Origin: an uncultured Brachybacterium sp.
GTDB taxonomy: Bacteria > Actinomycetota > Actinomycetes > Actinomycetales > Dermabacteraceae
Direction of reading: 5' to 3'
NCBI RefSeq assembly: GCF_947500705.1
Contig: NZ_CANMSY010000005.1
Location: 186,001 to 250,000 of the forward strand
DNA: 64,000 nucleotides
The position numbers and the translations under genes are program-made. The notes beneath the pieces were generated by a model. That model made no database searches. It was not told the DNA's origin and was given only the letters and a program-made list of their open reading frames with translations. Shown piece after piece: positions 20,532 to 30,559 of this stretch (positions within the stretch are counted from its first letter, which is position 1; the number at the start of each line of letters is the position of its first letter).

Positions 20532-20577
20532 CTCGGTGCAGGACCCTTGCACACACCACTCCTCCAGGAGCCCCACC

Positions 20578-20832
20578 ATGTCCATGCACGCCACCGTCGA
20601 TACTCGCAGCCCGACCTTCCCACTCCCCAGCACCAGTGCCACCCGCACCCTGGACCAGCTCATGCAGACCGTCGACGAGCAGACGGTCGAGGCGCTGCTG
20701 CAGTCGTTCCTCGCCCGTCGCCGCGCGGTGCGTCAGGCTCGTCGGGAGCTGGCCGCCGAACAGGCGCACCGCGAGCACGAGCTCCTCGTGCAGCGCACGG
20801 TGCTCGGCGCAGGCCTCACCCACCTGCGGTGA
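20578..20832 (+). CDS. Small unrecognised protein with a basic coiled-coil C-terminus
   Basis: 84 residues with no family that I recognise. The N-terminal 25 residues are Thr/Ser/Pro-rich. From about residue 30 (LDQLMQTVDEQTVEALLQSF) the sequence is predicted helical, with a charged run containing RRRAVRQARRELAAEQAHR and heptad-like spacing that suggests a coiled coil. The ATG at 20578 follows AGGAG at 7 nt, a good initiation site. Flanking hairpins on both sides suggest an independent transcript. No transmembrane segment or signal peptide. Confidence 0.6.
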   Translation: MSMHATVDTRSPTFPLPSTSATRTLDQLMQTVDEQTVEALLQSFLARRRAVRQARRELAAEQAHREHELLVQRTVLGAGLTHLR

Positions 20833-20869
20833 GGCCCGGGTCCCACCCTGTCCGATGCTCGCCATGTCG

Positions 20870-20900
20870 CGGCCCGTCCGGATCCTTTCCGGGCGGGCCG
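20870..20900. terminator. Bidirectional terminator between convergent genes
   Basis: 12-bp stem (one T:G wobble) around the loop ATCCTTT, 37 bp past the small-protein stop and 87 bp past the metallophosphoesterase stop. Confidence 0.7.
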
Positions 20901-20987
20901 TGCTGAGTCCCGAGCACAGCCCGTTCGCCGCAGCGGCCGCAGGGATCGCCCTGCGCCCGGCAAAGCCTCACACCCTGCGCAAAGGCG

Positions 20988-21887
20988 TCACGCCCCGCTG
21001 CGAAGCTCCACGATGACGAGCTCGCGCGGGTTGTTCACGCGCACCCCGACGCTGCTGTTCCCGAGCCCTCTGCTGATCACCATGGTCGTCCCCTCGAGCT
21101 CATGCACGCCCTCGGTGAGCGTCGGGAACATCCCCTGGTGCGGTGCGTACAGCCCTCCCACCCCGGGAATGCGCACCTGCCCGCCGTGGGCGTGCCCGGA
21201 GAGCACCAGATCGACTCCGGTTCCGGTGTAGCTGCCCAGCTGCTCCGGACGATGTGCGAGCAGCACAGTGGCGGCGTCCTCCGGCAGGTCGAGTCCGGCG
21301 AGCAGACCAGCGGCATCCCGGCGGCTCTGCCCTGCTGCGGTGCGCAGCCACGGGTCGTCGAGACCGGCCACCGTCAGCTCGACCCCGGCACTCCGCAGCT
21401 CGACGGCCTCATCCCGCAGCACCGTGATGCCCTGCGCCTCGAGGCCCGTGATCAGCTCCGCCATGAGAGTCGAATCTGCCTCATGGTTGCCGAGCACGAC
21501 GTACGTCGGGGCGATCGACTGCAGCCGCTCGGTCATCGTGAGCACGCCGTCCAGCTGCGACGTGCGGTAGTCGATGAGGTCCCCGGTGAGGGCGATCAGG
21601 TCCGGCTGCGCGGCCGTGGTCGCCGCGACCACCCGGTCCTGGAAGGTGCCGAACTGTGCGGCATGCAGATCGGAGAGCTGGGCGATGCGCAGACCATCGG
21701 CCGCCCTCGGCAGGTCGTCGAGGACCACCTCATAGGTGGTGACATCGAGCCGGCGGTTGTCCCACAGCAGCCAGCCGCCGGTGCCGAGCAGCAGCAGGAT
21801 CAGCACCAGCCCGACAGCAGCGAGCCGCTGCGTCCGGGGGCGGATGGTCGCGGCTGCTCGGTCGGCGACCGAGAGCGGGGCGCTCAC
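20988..21887 (-). CDS. Membrane-anchored metallophosphoesterase (calcineurin-like)
   Basis: 299-residue dimetal phosphoesterase of the YkuE type. Motifs appear in order: [27 protein letters not shown] and [10 protein letters not shown]. An N-terminal hydrophobic segment ([21 protein letters not shown], about residues 22-42) anchors it with the catalytic domain outside. Substrate unknown. The GTG start at 21885-21887 overlaps the hisF stop by 4 nt, making it third in the operon parE-hisF-metallophosphoesterase. Confidence 0.9.
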   Translation of the reverse strand: MSAPLSVADRAAATIRPRTQRLAAVGLVLILLLLGTGGWLLWDNRRLDVTTYEVVLDDLPRAADGLRIAQLSDLHAAQFGTFQDRVVAATTAAQPDLIALTGDLIDYRTSQLDGVLTMTERLQSIAPTYVVLGNHEADSTLMAELITGLEAQGITVLRDEAVELRSAGVELTVAGLDDPWLRTAAGQSRRDAAGLLAGLDLPEDAATVLLAHRPEQLGSYTGTGVDLVLSGHAHGGQVRIPGVGGLYAPHQGMFPTLTEGVHELEGTTMVISRGLGNSSVGVRVNNPRELVIVELRSGA

Positions 21888-22669
21888 CGCACGGTGATCC
21901 CGTCGGCCGCCATCGCTGCCTTCGCCTCGGAGATCGTCATCTGCTGGAAGTGGAAGACGCTCGCGGCGAGCACGGCATCGGCGCCTGCATGGACCGCGGG
22001 CGCGAAGTGCTCGGGCTTCCCGGCGCCGCCGGAGGCGATCAGCGGCAGGGTGGTCGCCTCTCGGGCGAGCGTGATGAGCTCGAGGTCGAAGCCCTGCTCG
22101 GTGCCGTCGGCGTCCATCGAGTTCAGCAGGATCTCCCCGGCCCCGCGCTCGGTCACCTCGCGGATCCAGGAGATCGCGTCGATGCCGGTGCCGCGGCGAC
22201 CGCCGTGGGTGGTCACCTCGAAGCCGGAGCCGGAGCGCGCAGTGCCCTCGGGAGTCTCGTCGGTGACGCGGCGGGCGTCGATCGAGAGCACCAGCACCTG
22301 GTTGCCGAAGCGGCGGGAGATCTCGCTGATCACCTCGGGGCGGGCGATCGCGGCGGTGTTCACCCCGCACTTGTCCGCCCCCGCCCGCAGCAGCTGGTCC
22401 ACGTCCTCGGCGGAGCGCACCCCGCCCCCGACGGTCAACGGGATGAAGATCTGCTCGGCGGCCGCCCGGACCACGTCGATCATGGTGTCGCGGCCGCCGG
22501 AGGAGGCGGTGACATCGAGAAAGGTGAGCTCATCGGCACCCTCGGCGCCGTAGCGGGCGGCCAGTTCGACCGGATCCCCCGCGTCGCGGAGGTCCTTGAA
22601 GTTCACACCCTTGACGACGCGGCCCGCATCGACGTCCAGGCAGGGGATGACTCTCACGGCGACACTCAT
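21884..22669 (-). CDS. hisF: Imidazole glycerol phosphate synthase cyclase subunit
   Basis: 261-residue TIM barrel that, with the glutaminase HisH, makes imidazole glycerol phosphate and AICAR in histidine synthesis. Diagnostic segments are [30 protein letters not shown] and [11 protein letters not shown], with catalytic aspartates in CLDVD and NSMDADGT. No other his biosynthesis gene is in this window. Its ATG overlaps the parE stop (ATGA) and its stop overlaps the phosphoesterase GTG, so a biosynthetic gene is translationally locked between a topoisomerase gene and a membrane phosphatase gene. Confidence 0.97.
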   Translation of the reverse strand: MSVAVRVIPCLDVDAGRVVKGVNFKDLRDAGDPVELAARYGAEGADELTFLDVTASSGGRDTMIDVVRAAAEQIFIPLTVGGGVRSAEDVDQLLRAGADKCGVNTAAIARPEVISEISRRFGNQVLVLSIDARRVTDETPEGTARSGSGFEVTTHGGRRGTGIDAISWIREVTERGAGEILLNSMDADGTEQGFDLELITLAREATTLPLIASGGAGKPEHFAPAVHAGADAVLAASVFHFQQMTISEAKAAMAADGITVR

Positions 22670-24783
22670 GCGTCGATCCTCTCCATATCGAGCTCTTCGG
22701 CTCCTTCGATGATGAACTGCTTGCGTGGGGCGACATCGGAGCCCATCAGCAGCTCGAAGACGGCGCTGGCGGCCTCGGCGTCCTCGATCCGCACCCGCCG
22801 CAGCATGCGGTGCCCGGGATCCATGGTGGTGTCTGCCAGCTGGTCGGCGTCCATCTCCCCCAGGCCCTTGTAGCGCTGGATCGGCTCCTTGTACTTCTTC
22901 CCGCGGCGTTCGAGGTTCTTCAGCAGCTTGTTCAGCTCCGCCTCGGAGTAGGTGTAGACCAGCTCGTTCTTCTTCTTGCCCCCGTGGATGATCTCCACCC
23001 GGTGCAGCGGCGGCACAGCGGCATAGACCCGGCCGGCCTCGACCAGCGGGCGCATATAGCGGTGGAAGAGAGTCAGCAGCAGGGTGCGGATGTGGGCGCC
23101 GTCGACGTCGGCATCGGTCATCATGATGATCTTGCCGTAGCGGGCGGCGTCCAGGTCGAAGGTGCGACCCGAGCCGGCACCGATCACCTGGATGATCGCG
23201 GCGCACTCGGTGTTCTTCAACATGTCCGTGATGGACGCCTTCTGGACGTTCAGGATCTTGCCGCGGATCGGCAGCAGGGCCTGGAACTCCGAGGAGCGGG
23301 CGTTCTTCGCGGTGCCGAGCGCGCTGTCGCCCTCGACGATGAACAGCTCGGAGCGCTCCACATCATGGGTGCGGCAGTCGGCGAGCTTGGTGGGCATGGT
23401 GGAGGACTCCAGCGCGTTCTTGCGGCGCGAGACCTCCTTGTGCATGCGGGCCGCGATGCGGGCGCGCATCTCCGAGACCACCTTGTCGATGACGAGGGCG
23501 GCCTGCTCCTTCTCCCCCTTCTTGGTGGAGCTGAGGAACTCGGTCAGCCGGTCCTCGACGACCTTCGCGACGATCGCGCGGATCGCCGGGGTGCCGAGCA
23601 CCTCCTTGGTCTGGCCCTCGAACTGCGGCTCGTCGATCCGCACGCTGACCACCGCGGTGAGCCCGGCGAGGGTGTCATCCTTCTCGATCTTCTCGTTCTT
23701 CGTGTTGAACTTGACCCGCCGGGCCTGGTTCTCGACCTGCTTGCGCACGGTCTTGACCATCGCCTGCTCGAAACCGGTGACGTGGGTGCCGCCCTTGGGC
23801 GTGGCGACGATGTTCACGAAGGAGCGCAGTGTGGAGTCGAAGTCCGATCCCCACCGCAGAGCGATGTCGACCTCGCAGCTGCGCTCGACCTCGGTGGAGA
23901 CCATGTGGCCGTTCGCATCGAGCACCGGGACCGTCTCGGTGTACTCCCCTGCGCCCTGGAGGCGGATCACGTCGGTGATCTTCTGATCCTGGGCGAGGTA
24001 CTCGACGAACTCGCTGATCCCGCCGTCGTACTTGTACACGCGGGTGGTCGGCTGATCGGGCGAGGCCTCGGGGCGGAGGTCGCTGACCGAGATCTTCAGG
24101 CCCGGGACCAGGAAGGCGGTCTGCCGAGAACGACGCGTGAGGTCGTCCAGGGAGAAGTGGGATCCCTTGACGAAGATCTGCGGGTCTGCCCAGTAGCGCA
24201 CACGGGTGCCGGTCACACCGCGCCTGGCCTTGCCGACCACCCGCAGCTCCCCGGGGCCCGCCGCCGGGGTGAATGCCGAGTCGGGGTCCGGGCCGTCGGC
24301 ATCGTCGAAGATGCCGGGCTGGCCCCGCTGGAAGCTCATCGCATATGTCTTGCCTCCGCGGTCGACCTCGACGTCGAGGCGTCCGGACAGGGCGTTGACG
24401 ACGCTCGCACCCACGCCGTGCAGGCCTCCCGAGGCGGCGTAGGACCCACCGCCGAACTTCCCTCCGGCGTGGAGCTTGGTGTAGACCACCTCGACGCCGG
24501 TGAGGCCGGTACGGGGCTCGACGTCCACCGGGACGCCGCGTCCGGTGTCGCGCACCTCGACCGAATGATCGGCGTGGAGAACCACCTCGATCGCGTCGCC
24601 ATGCCCGCCGAGCGCTTCGTCGACCGAGTTGTCGAGGATCTCCCAGAGGCAATGCATGAGACCCCGGGAGTCGGTGGAGCCGATGTACATGCCGGGACGC
24701 TTGCGCACAGCCTCGAGACCCTCGAGGACCTGGAGGTTGCGGGCGTCATAGGCGGACTTCTTCAAGGCACTGGGGGTGGACAC
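22666..24783 (-). CDS. parE: Topoisomerase IV subunit B (ParE-type)
   Basis: ATPase subunit of the type IIA topoisomerase that partners ParC (15.6-18.0 kb). The 705 residues contain the GHKL ATPase motifs ([13 protein letters not shown] about residue 45, [24 protein letters not shown]), the transducer, the TOPRIM motifs EGDSALG (about 484) and [13 protein letters not shown] (about 556), and the [14 protein letters not shown] tail. The GTG at 24781-24783 is chosen because [19 protein letters not shown] matches the family start and TAGGAT ends 7 nt before it; no Shine-Dalgarno is needed if leaderless. First gene of the operon with hisF. Confidence 0.96.
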   Translation of the reverse strand: MSTPSALKKSAYDARNLQVLEGLEAVRKRPGMYIGSTDSRGLMHCLWEILDNSVDEALGGHGDAIEVVLHADHSVEVRDTGRGVPVDVEPRTGLTGVEVVYTKLHAGGKFGGGSYAASGGLHGVGASVVNALSGRLDVEVDRGGKTYAMSFQRGQPGIFDDADGPDPDSAFTPAAGPGELRVVGKARRGVTGTRVRYWADPQIFVKGSHFSLDDLTRRSRQTAFLVPGLKISVSDLRPEASPDQPTTRVYKYDGGISEFVEYLAQDQKITDVIRLQGAGEYTETVPVLDANGHMVSTEVERSCEVDIALRWGSDFDSTLRSFVNIVATPKGGTHVTGFEQAMVKTVRKQVENQARRVKFNTKNEKIEKDDTLAGLTAVVSVRIDEPQFEGQTKEVLGTPAIRAIVAKVVEDRLTEFLSSTKKGEKEQAALVIDKVVSEMRARIAARMHKEVSRRKNALESSTMPTKLADCRTHDVERSELFIVEGDSALGTAKNARSSEFQALLPIRGKILNVQKASITDMLKNTECAAIIQVIGAGSGRTFDLDAARYGKIIMMTDADVDGAHIRTLLLTLFHRYMRPLVEAGRVYAAVPPLHRVEIIHGGKKKNELVYTYSEAELNKLLKNLERRGKKYKEPIQRYKGLGEMDADQLADTTMDPGHRMLRRVRIEDAEAASAVFELLMGSDVAPRKQFIIEGAEELDMERIDA

Positions 24784-24790
24784 CCCCCAG

Positions 24791-24796
24791 ATCCTA
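24791..24796 (-). promoter_or_regulatory. -10 box of parE (predicted leaderless start)
   Basis: TAGGAT on the minus strand, 7 nt before the GTG start codon. No convincing -35. Confidence 0.45.
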
Positions 24797-24961
24797 CGGG
24801 TCCGGACGCACGGATCCGGGCATTGGCACCTGCCGCACGGCTCACAGCGCGGGGCGCGGCCCACCGCTGCGAGCGGCTGGGCTCACAGGGTGTTGCGCCC
24901 CCAGCGAACCGAGGCTGTGGATACTCCCCTCGCACCACCACTCGATGCTAGAAATGACCAC

Positions 24962-25180
24962 ATGAACCTCACTCTCGAAGCCCCCCGGCTCACGGCACAC
25001 GACCGCTGCGACCGCTGCGGTGCTCAGGCGTACGTCAAGGTGCTCCTCGAGGCCGGCGGCGAACTGATGTTCTGCGCGCACCACGCTCGCGCCCATCAGG
25101 ACGCCTTCACCAGCGTCGCCGCCGAGATCATCGACGAGACCGAGCGTCTCCACCTCAAGCCCGAACTGCTCGAGGACTGA
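24962..25180 (+). CDS. DUF7455-like small zinc-binding protein
   Basis: 72-residue protein beginning MNLTLEAPRLTAHDRCDRCG. It has the CxxC...CAHH pattern (CDRC about residues 16-19, MFCAHHARAH about 36-45) of the actinobacterial family found beside hrdB/parE in Streptomyces. The paired cysteines and histidines should bind one zinc. Function unknown. Divergent from parE by 178 bp. No strong Shine-Dalgarno; TAGAAA lies just upstream. Confidence 0.85.
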   Translation: MNLTLEAPRLTAHDRCDRCGAQAYVKVLLEAGGELMFCAHHARAHQDAFTSVAAEIIDETERLHLKPELLED

Positions 25181-25214
25181 TCACGGACCTCAGAGCCTGA
25201 TCGCTCCCATCGCC

Positions 25215-25251
25215 GAGAAGGGCGCCCACTTCCGTGGTGGGCGCCCTTCTC
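25215..25251 (+). terminator. Terminator after the DUF7455 gene
   Basis: Perfect 15-bp stem (gagaagggcgcccac and complement) with a 7-nt loop, 35 bp past the stop codon. It may also serve the convergent GNAT gene. Confidence 0.8.
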
Positions 25252-25280
25252 GTCTCCGGGGCCATTCCTGGCGACTCCGT

Positions 25281-25355
25281 CGGACCGTCGCATGGCGGAC
25301 GGTCGCCTGTCGGACCGTCACCTGCCGGACCGTCGCATGGTGGTCAGTCGCGCAG
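25281..25355. repeat. 15-bp tandem repeat, four good copies plus a degenerate fifth
   Basis: Consensus cggaccgtcgcatgg at 25281, 25296, 25311 and 25326; copies 1 and 4 are identical and the middle two differ at 3-4 positions. A degenerate fifth unit (25341-25355) covers the stop codon of the GNAT gene (25344-25346). It lies between the terminator hairpin and the gene end. Confidence 0.9.
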
Positions 25356-25892
25356 GAGCTGTTCCGCGTCGATCGCGTACTCGACCCAGCTGCTGCCGCG
25401 GTTCTCTCGGGGTTCCCGGTTCCCGGTGGCGGTGAATCCGAGACGCTCGTAGAGACGCTGCGCGGGAACGTTGGTGTCGTCGACGTCCAGACGCAGATCC
25501 GGTCGCCCGAGCGCGAGGGAGAGGTCGGCGAGCGCCGTGAAGAGGGCACGAGAGATTCCTGTGCCCCGGGCAGCAGGGCGGATCCAGAGCGAGACGATGT
25601 GCGCGCGGTCCGCAGGGATCACATGTTCGGGGGTATAGCCGGTGGGAAGCAGCGCGATCCCGCCGAGCACTGCTCCTTCGCTGCGGGCTTGGAGATGGAT
25701 GCGCGGTCCGGCGATCTCCGCACGCCATTGCTGCTCATCGCGCCTGCGGGCCTCTGCCGGGTCCGCCCAGAACGCCTCGGGGTCCGCAGCGAGCATGTCC
25801 AGACGCAGCTCCCGATGGCTGCTCCAGTCCTCACCGGTGACCCGATGGATCCGCAGCGCAGTCGAGGGGATCCTCGCCGTGGTGGTCCTCAT
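25344..25892 (-). CDS. GNAT family N-acetyltransferase
   Basis: 182-residue acetyltransferase with the acetyl-CoA signature IRPAARGTGISRALF (about residues 104-118) and the family end DDTNVPAQRLYERLGFTATG. Substrate unknown; it may be a ribosomal-protein, amine or antibiotic acetyltransferase. The ATG lies about 13 nt after GGGAGA, so the start is moderately supported. A tandem-repeat tract begins at its stop codon. It is separate from sigA, whose terminator lies upstream of it on the same strand. Confidence 0.88.
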   Translation of the reverse strand: MRTTTARIPSTALRIHRVTGEDWSSHRELRLDMLAADPEAFWADPAEARRRDEQQWRAEIAGPRIHLQARSEGAVLGGIALLPTGYTPEHVIPADRAHIVSLWIRPAARGTGISRALFTALADLSLALGRPDLRLDVDDTNVPAQRLYERLGFTATGNREPRENRGSSWVEYAIDAEQLLRD

Positions 25893-25980
25893 GCCGGTAT
25901 GCCGTCTCCCGGATTCTTCCTCGTCGTTCCCGCTTCTCGCGGCTGCCGCTCTTCATCATCCGTCTGCCGACGGACGGAGA

Positions 25981-26011
25981 ACGGGCCCGGCTCCCGTGGA
26001 GCCGGACCCGT
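25981..26011 (-). terminator. Terminator of sigA
   Basis: 14-bp stem with one mismatch (acgggcccggctcc against its complement) and loop CGT, 16 bp past the sigA stop. Confidence 0.75.
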
Positions 26012-26026
26012 CGTCACTGCTGGTGC

Positions 26027-27304
<1,278 letters not shown>

Positions 27305-27459
27305 AGAGTTCCTTCTTCCGGCGGCGGCCCGGCGTGGGCTGTCCGCCACACTCGGGCGATCGGTCTTCTCGGCGCGGCTCGCGGTCTCCGCTCCGTGCCG
27401 TGTCCCCGGTCTCTACCGGTTTCACGGCGCACGAACGCACGGTGCCGTCAAGCCTGTTG

Positions 27460-27465
27460 AGTATA
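27460..27465 (-). promoter_or_regulatory. Possible sigA promoter -10 box
   Basis: TATACT on the minus strand within an AT-rich patch, giving a leader of about 150 nt. TTGACG at 27446-27451 is downstream of it and cannot be its -35. Confidence 0.4.
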
Positions 27466-27496
27466 ACGCCGCCTGCGGTGGTTTATTCCCACCGGC

Positions 27497-27922
27497 TCAG
27501 GAGCCTGTGACGCCGCCGACCCCACCCGTGCGGTGGTCGTCCTTGACGGCGAGGACCGGGCAGGCCGCGCCGAGCACGACCCGGCGGGCCGAGGCACCCA
27601 GGTTCAGCTTCCCGATGGGCGGCTTCCGGCGCAGTCCGATCACCACCAGGCTCGCCGCGACCTCGTCCACGACCGAGAGGATGAACTCCCCGATGTCGTT
27701 CTCGAGGCTGCTGCGCACGGTGACGCCGGCCTGTTCGGCTCCGACCTCGCGCAGCTCGTCCCGGACCTCGTCCTCGGTGGCGGCGGTCATCCCGCGTTCA
27801 GCGTCGTGATAGAGGTGCGAGGCGATGACCAGCTCCTCCCCCGTGCGCGCTCCGTAGCGAAGGGCGGCCTTCAGTGCAGCCCGCCCCTGACCCGACGGGG
27901 AGTACCCCACGACGATGCTCAT
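27497..27922 (-). CDS. Universal stress protein (UspA family)
   Basis: 141-residue single-domain Usp with the beta-strand start MSIVVGYSPSGQGRAAL and the nucleotide-binding-type end GKLNLGASARRVVLGAACPVLAVK, so ATP binding is plausible. The ATG at 27920-27922 follows GGGAGGAG at about 9 nt and fits the family N-terminus better than the in-frame ATG 12 codons upstream. Stand-alone between metX and sigA, all on the minus strand. Confidence 0.92.
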   Translation of the reverse strand: MSIVVGYSPSGQGRAALKAALRYGARTGEELVIASHLYHDAERGMTAATEDEVRDELREVGAEQAGVTVRSSLENDIGEFILSVVDEVAASLVVIGLRRKPPIGKLNLGASARRVVLGAACPVLAVKDDHRTGGVGGVTGS

Positions 27923-27977
27923 GCGACGTCTCCTCCCTGCGACCGTGCAACGGTGCACTCACACCGGCTGACCCAGC

Positions 27978-29183
27978 TTAGTCGCCGATCAGGGTGCCGA
28001 TCCACTCCTCGAGTCCCGGATGGGCGAGCAGGAAGGCATCATGCCCGACGGGTGACGCGGCCACCTGCCACTGCGCCTGCGGGACGTGCTGGGCGATCTC
28101 CTCCACCAGAGCCGGCGGGAAGAGTCGGTCGGAATTGATCGCGACCACCAGGGTGCGGGCTCGAACTCGGCCCAGAGCCTGGACCACACCCCCGCGACCG
28201 CGGCCGACGTCGTGGGTGCTCATCGTCTGCGCGAGCGTGATGTAAGAGTTCGCGTCGAACCTGCGTGCGAGCTTGACCGCATGGTGATCGAGATAGCTGG
28301 TCACCTGGTGCCTGCCCCGTCCGTCATAAGGGTCCTCCAGCCCCTGAGCCTGATTGCCGAAGCGACTCTCGAGCTCTTCAGCCGTCCGATAGGTGGTGTG
28401 CGCGATCCGCCGGGCGATGCCCAAGCCGCTCCTCGGCCCCTGCCCGTTGCCGTCGTCGTAGTAGTCCCCTCCCCGGAATTCCGGGTCCAGCTGGATGGAG
28501 GCGATCTGAGCGTTGTTCCAGGCGATCTGGTCCGCAGTCGCCCTGGCAGAGGAGGCGATGATGCAGAGCCGCTCCACCTCGTCGGGATGGGAGACGCCCC
28601 ACTCGATCGCACGCATGCCCCCCATCGAGCCTCCGATCACGAGCGCCCAGTGCTCGATGCCGAGCAGGTCCCGCAGTCGACGCTCCGCAGCGACCTGGTC
28701 ACGAGTGGTGATGACGGGGAATCGCGAACCGTAGGGGCGGCCGTCCGCCGCCGGGGAGCTGGGCCCCGTGGTGCCCTGGCACCCCCCGAGCACGTTCGGT
28801 GCGATGACATGGAAGCGGTCGGTGTCGATCGGTCTGCCGGGGCCGACCATCTCTTCCCACCAGCCGGCGCTGGGGTGGCCCCCTCCGGCGGGGCCTCGCA
28901 CGTGGGAATCGCCGGTCAGCGCATGCAGCACCAGCACGGCGTTGCCACGGTCCGGATCCAGCTCGCCCCAGGTCTCGAAGGCGATGGTGACGTCGTCGAG
29001 CACTTCTCCGTTCTCGAGGGCGAGCTGACCGATCTCCACGAACTGCCGGTCACCGGCTCCCCTCTCCGGGCGCCAGGCTCCTGACTCCGGGACGGACGCC
29101 GTGGCAGCAGACGGCGCGTGCGGGGCACTGTCGTGCGAGGGGATTCCCGCATCGACATGTCGGTGCTCTCCGAGGACGGTCAT
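27978..29183 (-). CDS. metX: Homoserine O-acetyltransferase
   Basis: 401-residue alpha/beta-hydrolase that acetylates homoserine in methionine synthesis. The nucleophile elbow GGSMGGMRAIEWG, HALTGDSHVRGP, NVLGGCQGTTGPSS and the terminal VGHDAFLL histidine are the MetX signature. The ATG at 29181-29183 follows AAGGAG at 9 nt; 23 more residues are possible from an upstream ATG without a ribosome-binding site. About 55 N-terminal residues before the conserved core look disordered. metY is not adjacent. Only 53 bp separate it from the upstream DUF4192 gene, leaving no room for a riboswitch. Confidence 0.95.
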   Translation of the reverse strand: MTVLGEHRHVDAGIPSHDSAPHAPSAATASVPESGAWRPERGAGDRQFVEIGQLALENGEVLDDVTIAFETWGELDPDRGNAVLVLHALTGDSHVRGPAGGGHPSAGWWEEMVGPGRPIDTDRFHVIAPNVLGGCQGTTGPSSPAADGRPYGSRFPVITTRDQVAAERRLRDLLGIEHWALVIGGSMGGMRAIEWGVSHPDEVERLCIIASSARATADQIAWNNAQIASIQLDPEFRGGDYYDDGNGQGPRSGLGIARRIAHTTYRTAEELESRFGNQAQGLEDPYDGRGRHQVTSYLDHHAVKLARRFDANSYITLAQTMSTHDVGRGRGGVVQALGRVRARTLVVAINSDRLFPPALVEEIAQHVPQAQWQVAASPVGHDAFLLAHPGLEEWIGTLIGD

Positions 29184-29236
29184 CGGTGCTGCTCCTTCGG
29201 TGGCCTCCCCCGCGCAAGGCGTCGCGGTGACCCGGT

Positions 29237-30412
29237 TCAGCTGCTGGGCCACCAGGCGGGGAAGATCGGTGTATCGGTCATCCGTGAGAGCAAGGGTGCC
29301 AGAGTCGACTCCGGTTCCTGCTCCCGGAGCTCATCGACGAGACGCCCCGCGGTGGCGAAACGGTGGTTCCACCATGCCAGCAGCACCAGCAGGGCGGTCA
29401 GAGCTCGCCATGCGGACCGTGCGATGCGGCGTTCTGCCGGCAGTGCCGCCGCCATGGTCGCTGCAGCGACACGCCGAAGCTTCTCGAGCCCCACATACGA
29501 TCTGCCACCTGCGCAGATGTCCTCATGTGGCTGCCACTGCCGATCATTGACCAGCGTCTGCAGAAGCGTTTCGCGCTCGATGGTGCGAAGACCGCCGTGC
29601 TCCACGAACTGGGCCAGCAGCTCCCAGTGGAGCCGGTCGGCGGCGACCGCGGACAGCAACGACGCGATGTGTTCATATTCCGTCATCTGCTCCGTCGGCG
29701 AGAGGCCCGGGGCACTGCCGGCAAGTCTGTCCAGCGCCGAGAGCGCCGCGGCGAAGAGACGACCGGGGTCCGCCTCCGAGGAGAGGTCGAGTGCAGGGAG
29801 TCGGAGTTCGTGACCGATCCGCTCCAGCATCGGGTCTGCGGACTCCTGGTGCGGGATGGGGCGGCCGGTGAGGACGGCCGATGCCGCGGCACGGGTGTCC
29901 GAGAACGGGCGCAGCGGTCCGGTGGCGGCCAGACCGAGGTCGCCTGCTGCTCCGCCCCGTGGATCCCTCTCCAGCTGCCAGCAGGTCGAGCTCGCCGCGC
30001 CGTGGATGAACAGCAGCTGGAACGTGGACTCCGCTGAGGCCTGGGACTCCAGCGTGTGCGCGGCGATGTCCAGGAGCTGCCCGGCGCGGCGCATGACCTC
30101 GTCGACCACCGGGTCCAAGAGGTCCTGGTAACCGTCGCCGAGGACGATCAGCGCATGGACGACGTGGCTGCCGCGATCCCTCATCAGCGAGAGGTGGCGC
30201 TCGAGGTTCTCGCCGCCTCCGGGGCCGAGCAGATCTGCCAGCGCCGAACGCGTGATCATCGGCGGGGAGCCGTTCCCCCCGGAACCGGCGAGGATCAGCG
30301 AGTCCGTGGGCAGCTCCCGCAGGCACAGCCTGGCCTCAGCGAGCAGCTCTGCGGGGTCATGGACATCGAGGAGGTGGCGGCCGTGATCGGCGGGGGTGAT
30401 GTGTGTCGTCAT
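29237..30412 (-). CDS. DUF4192 family protein
   Basis: 391-residue soluble protein of unknown function, common in actinobacteria. It shows the family start (DPAELLAEARLCLRELPTDSLILAG), a middle region with ALIVLGDGYQDLLDP, and the C-terminal TPR-like part TALLVLLAWWNHRFATAGRL followed by EPESTLAPLLSRM. Divergent from the prenyl diphosphate synthase and upstream of metX on the same strand. Confidence 0.8.
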   Translation of the reverse strand: MTTHITPADHGRHLLDVHDPAELLAEARLCLRELPTDSLILAGSGGNGSPPMITRSALADLLGPGGGENLERHLSLMRDRGSHVVHALIVLGDGYQDLLDPVVDEVMRRAGQLLDIAAHTLESQASAESTFQLLFIHGAASSTCWQLERDPRGGAAGDLGLAATGPLRPFSDTRAAASAVLTGRPIPHQESADPMLERIGHELRLPALDLSSEADPGRLFAAALSALDRLAGSAPGLSPTEQMTEYEHIASLLSAVAADRLHWELLAQFVEHGGLRTIERETLLQTLVNDRQWQPHEDICAGGRSYVGLEKLRRVAAATMAAALPAERRIARSAWRALTALLVLLAWWNHRFATAGRLVDELREQEPESTLAPLLSRMTDTPIFPAWWPSS

Positions 30413-30559
30413 GCCTCAGACCCTCACCGATCTGGCGACCCTGCGGGCCGCAGCCCGCCACCTTGGGGATGGACAGCCGCTGTGGAGGAACCGTCCGCCG
30501 GGCCGGCCGTACCGCTGGACGTGGGAAGATCGGTACGCCCGCCAGAAAGGAAGCTCCCG

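Larger units (their letters stand above)
20092..20577. other. Intergenic region, 486 bp, mostly unexplained
   Basis: It holds the mutarotase terminator (20149-20179), a possible 49-codon ORF (20255-20404), and a 17-nt hairpin (20515-20531) 46 bp upstream of the next start. Base composition stays high-GC. No tRNA, RNA family or repeat array is recognisable. Confidence 0.5.

Noticed and set aside
22810-24951. 713-codon open frame opposite parE
   Set aside because: Antisense to ParE, whose ATPase and TOPRIM motifs are intact.
25281-25355. CRISPR-like array
   Set aside because: Units are directly adjacent 15-mers without spacers and there are no cas genes; it is a tandem repeat.
29184-29236. 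SAM riboswitch upstream of metX
   Set aside because: Only 53 bp separate metX from the upstream gene, too short for a SAM riboswitch, and no suitable stems are seen.
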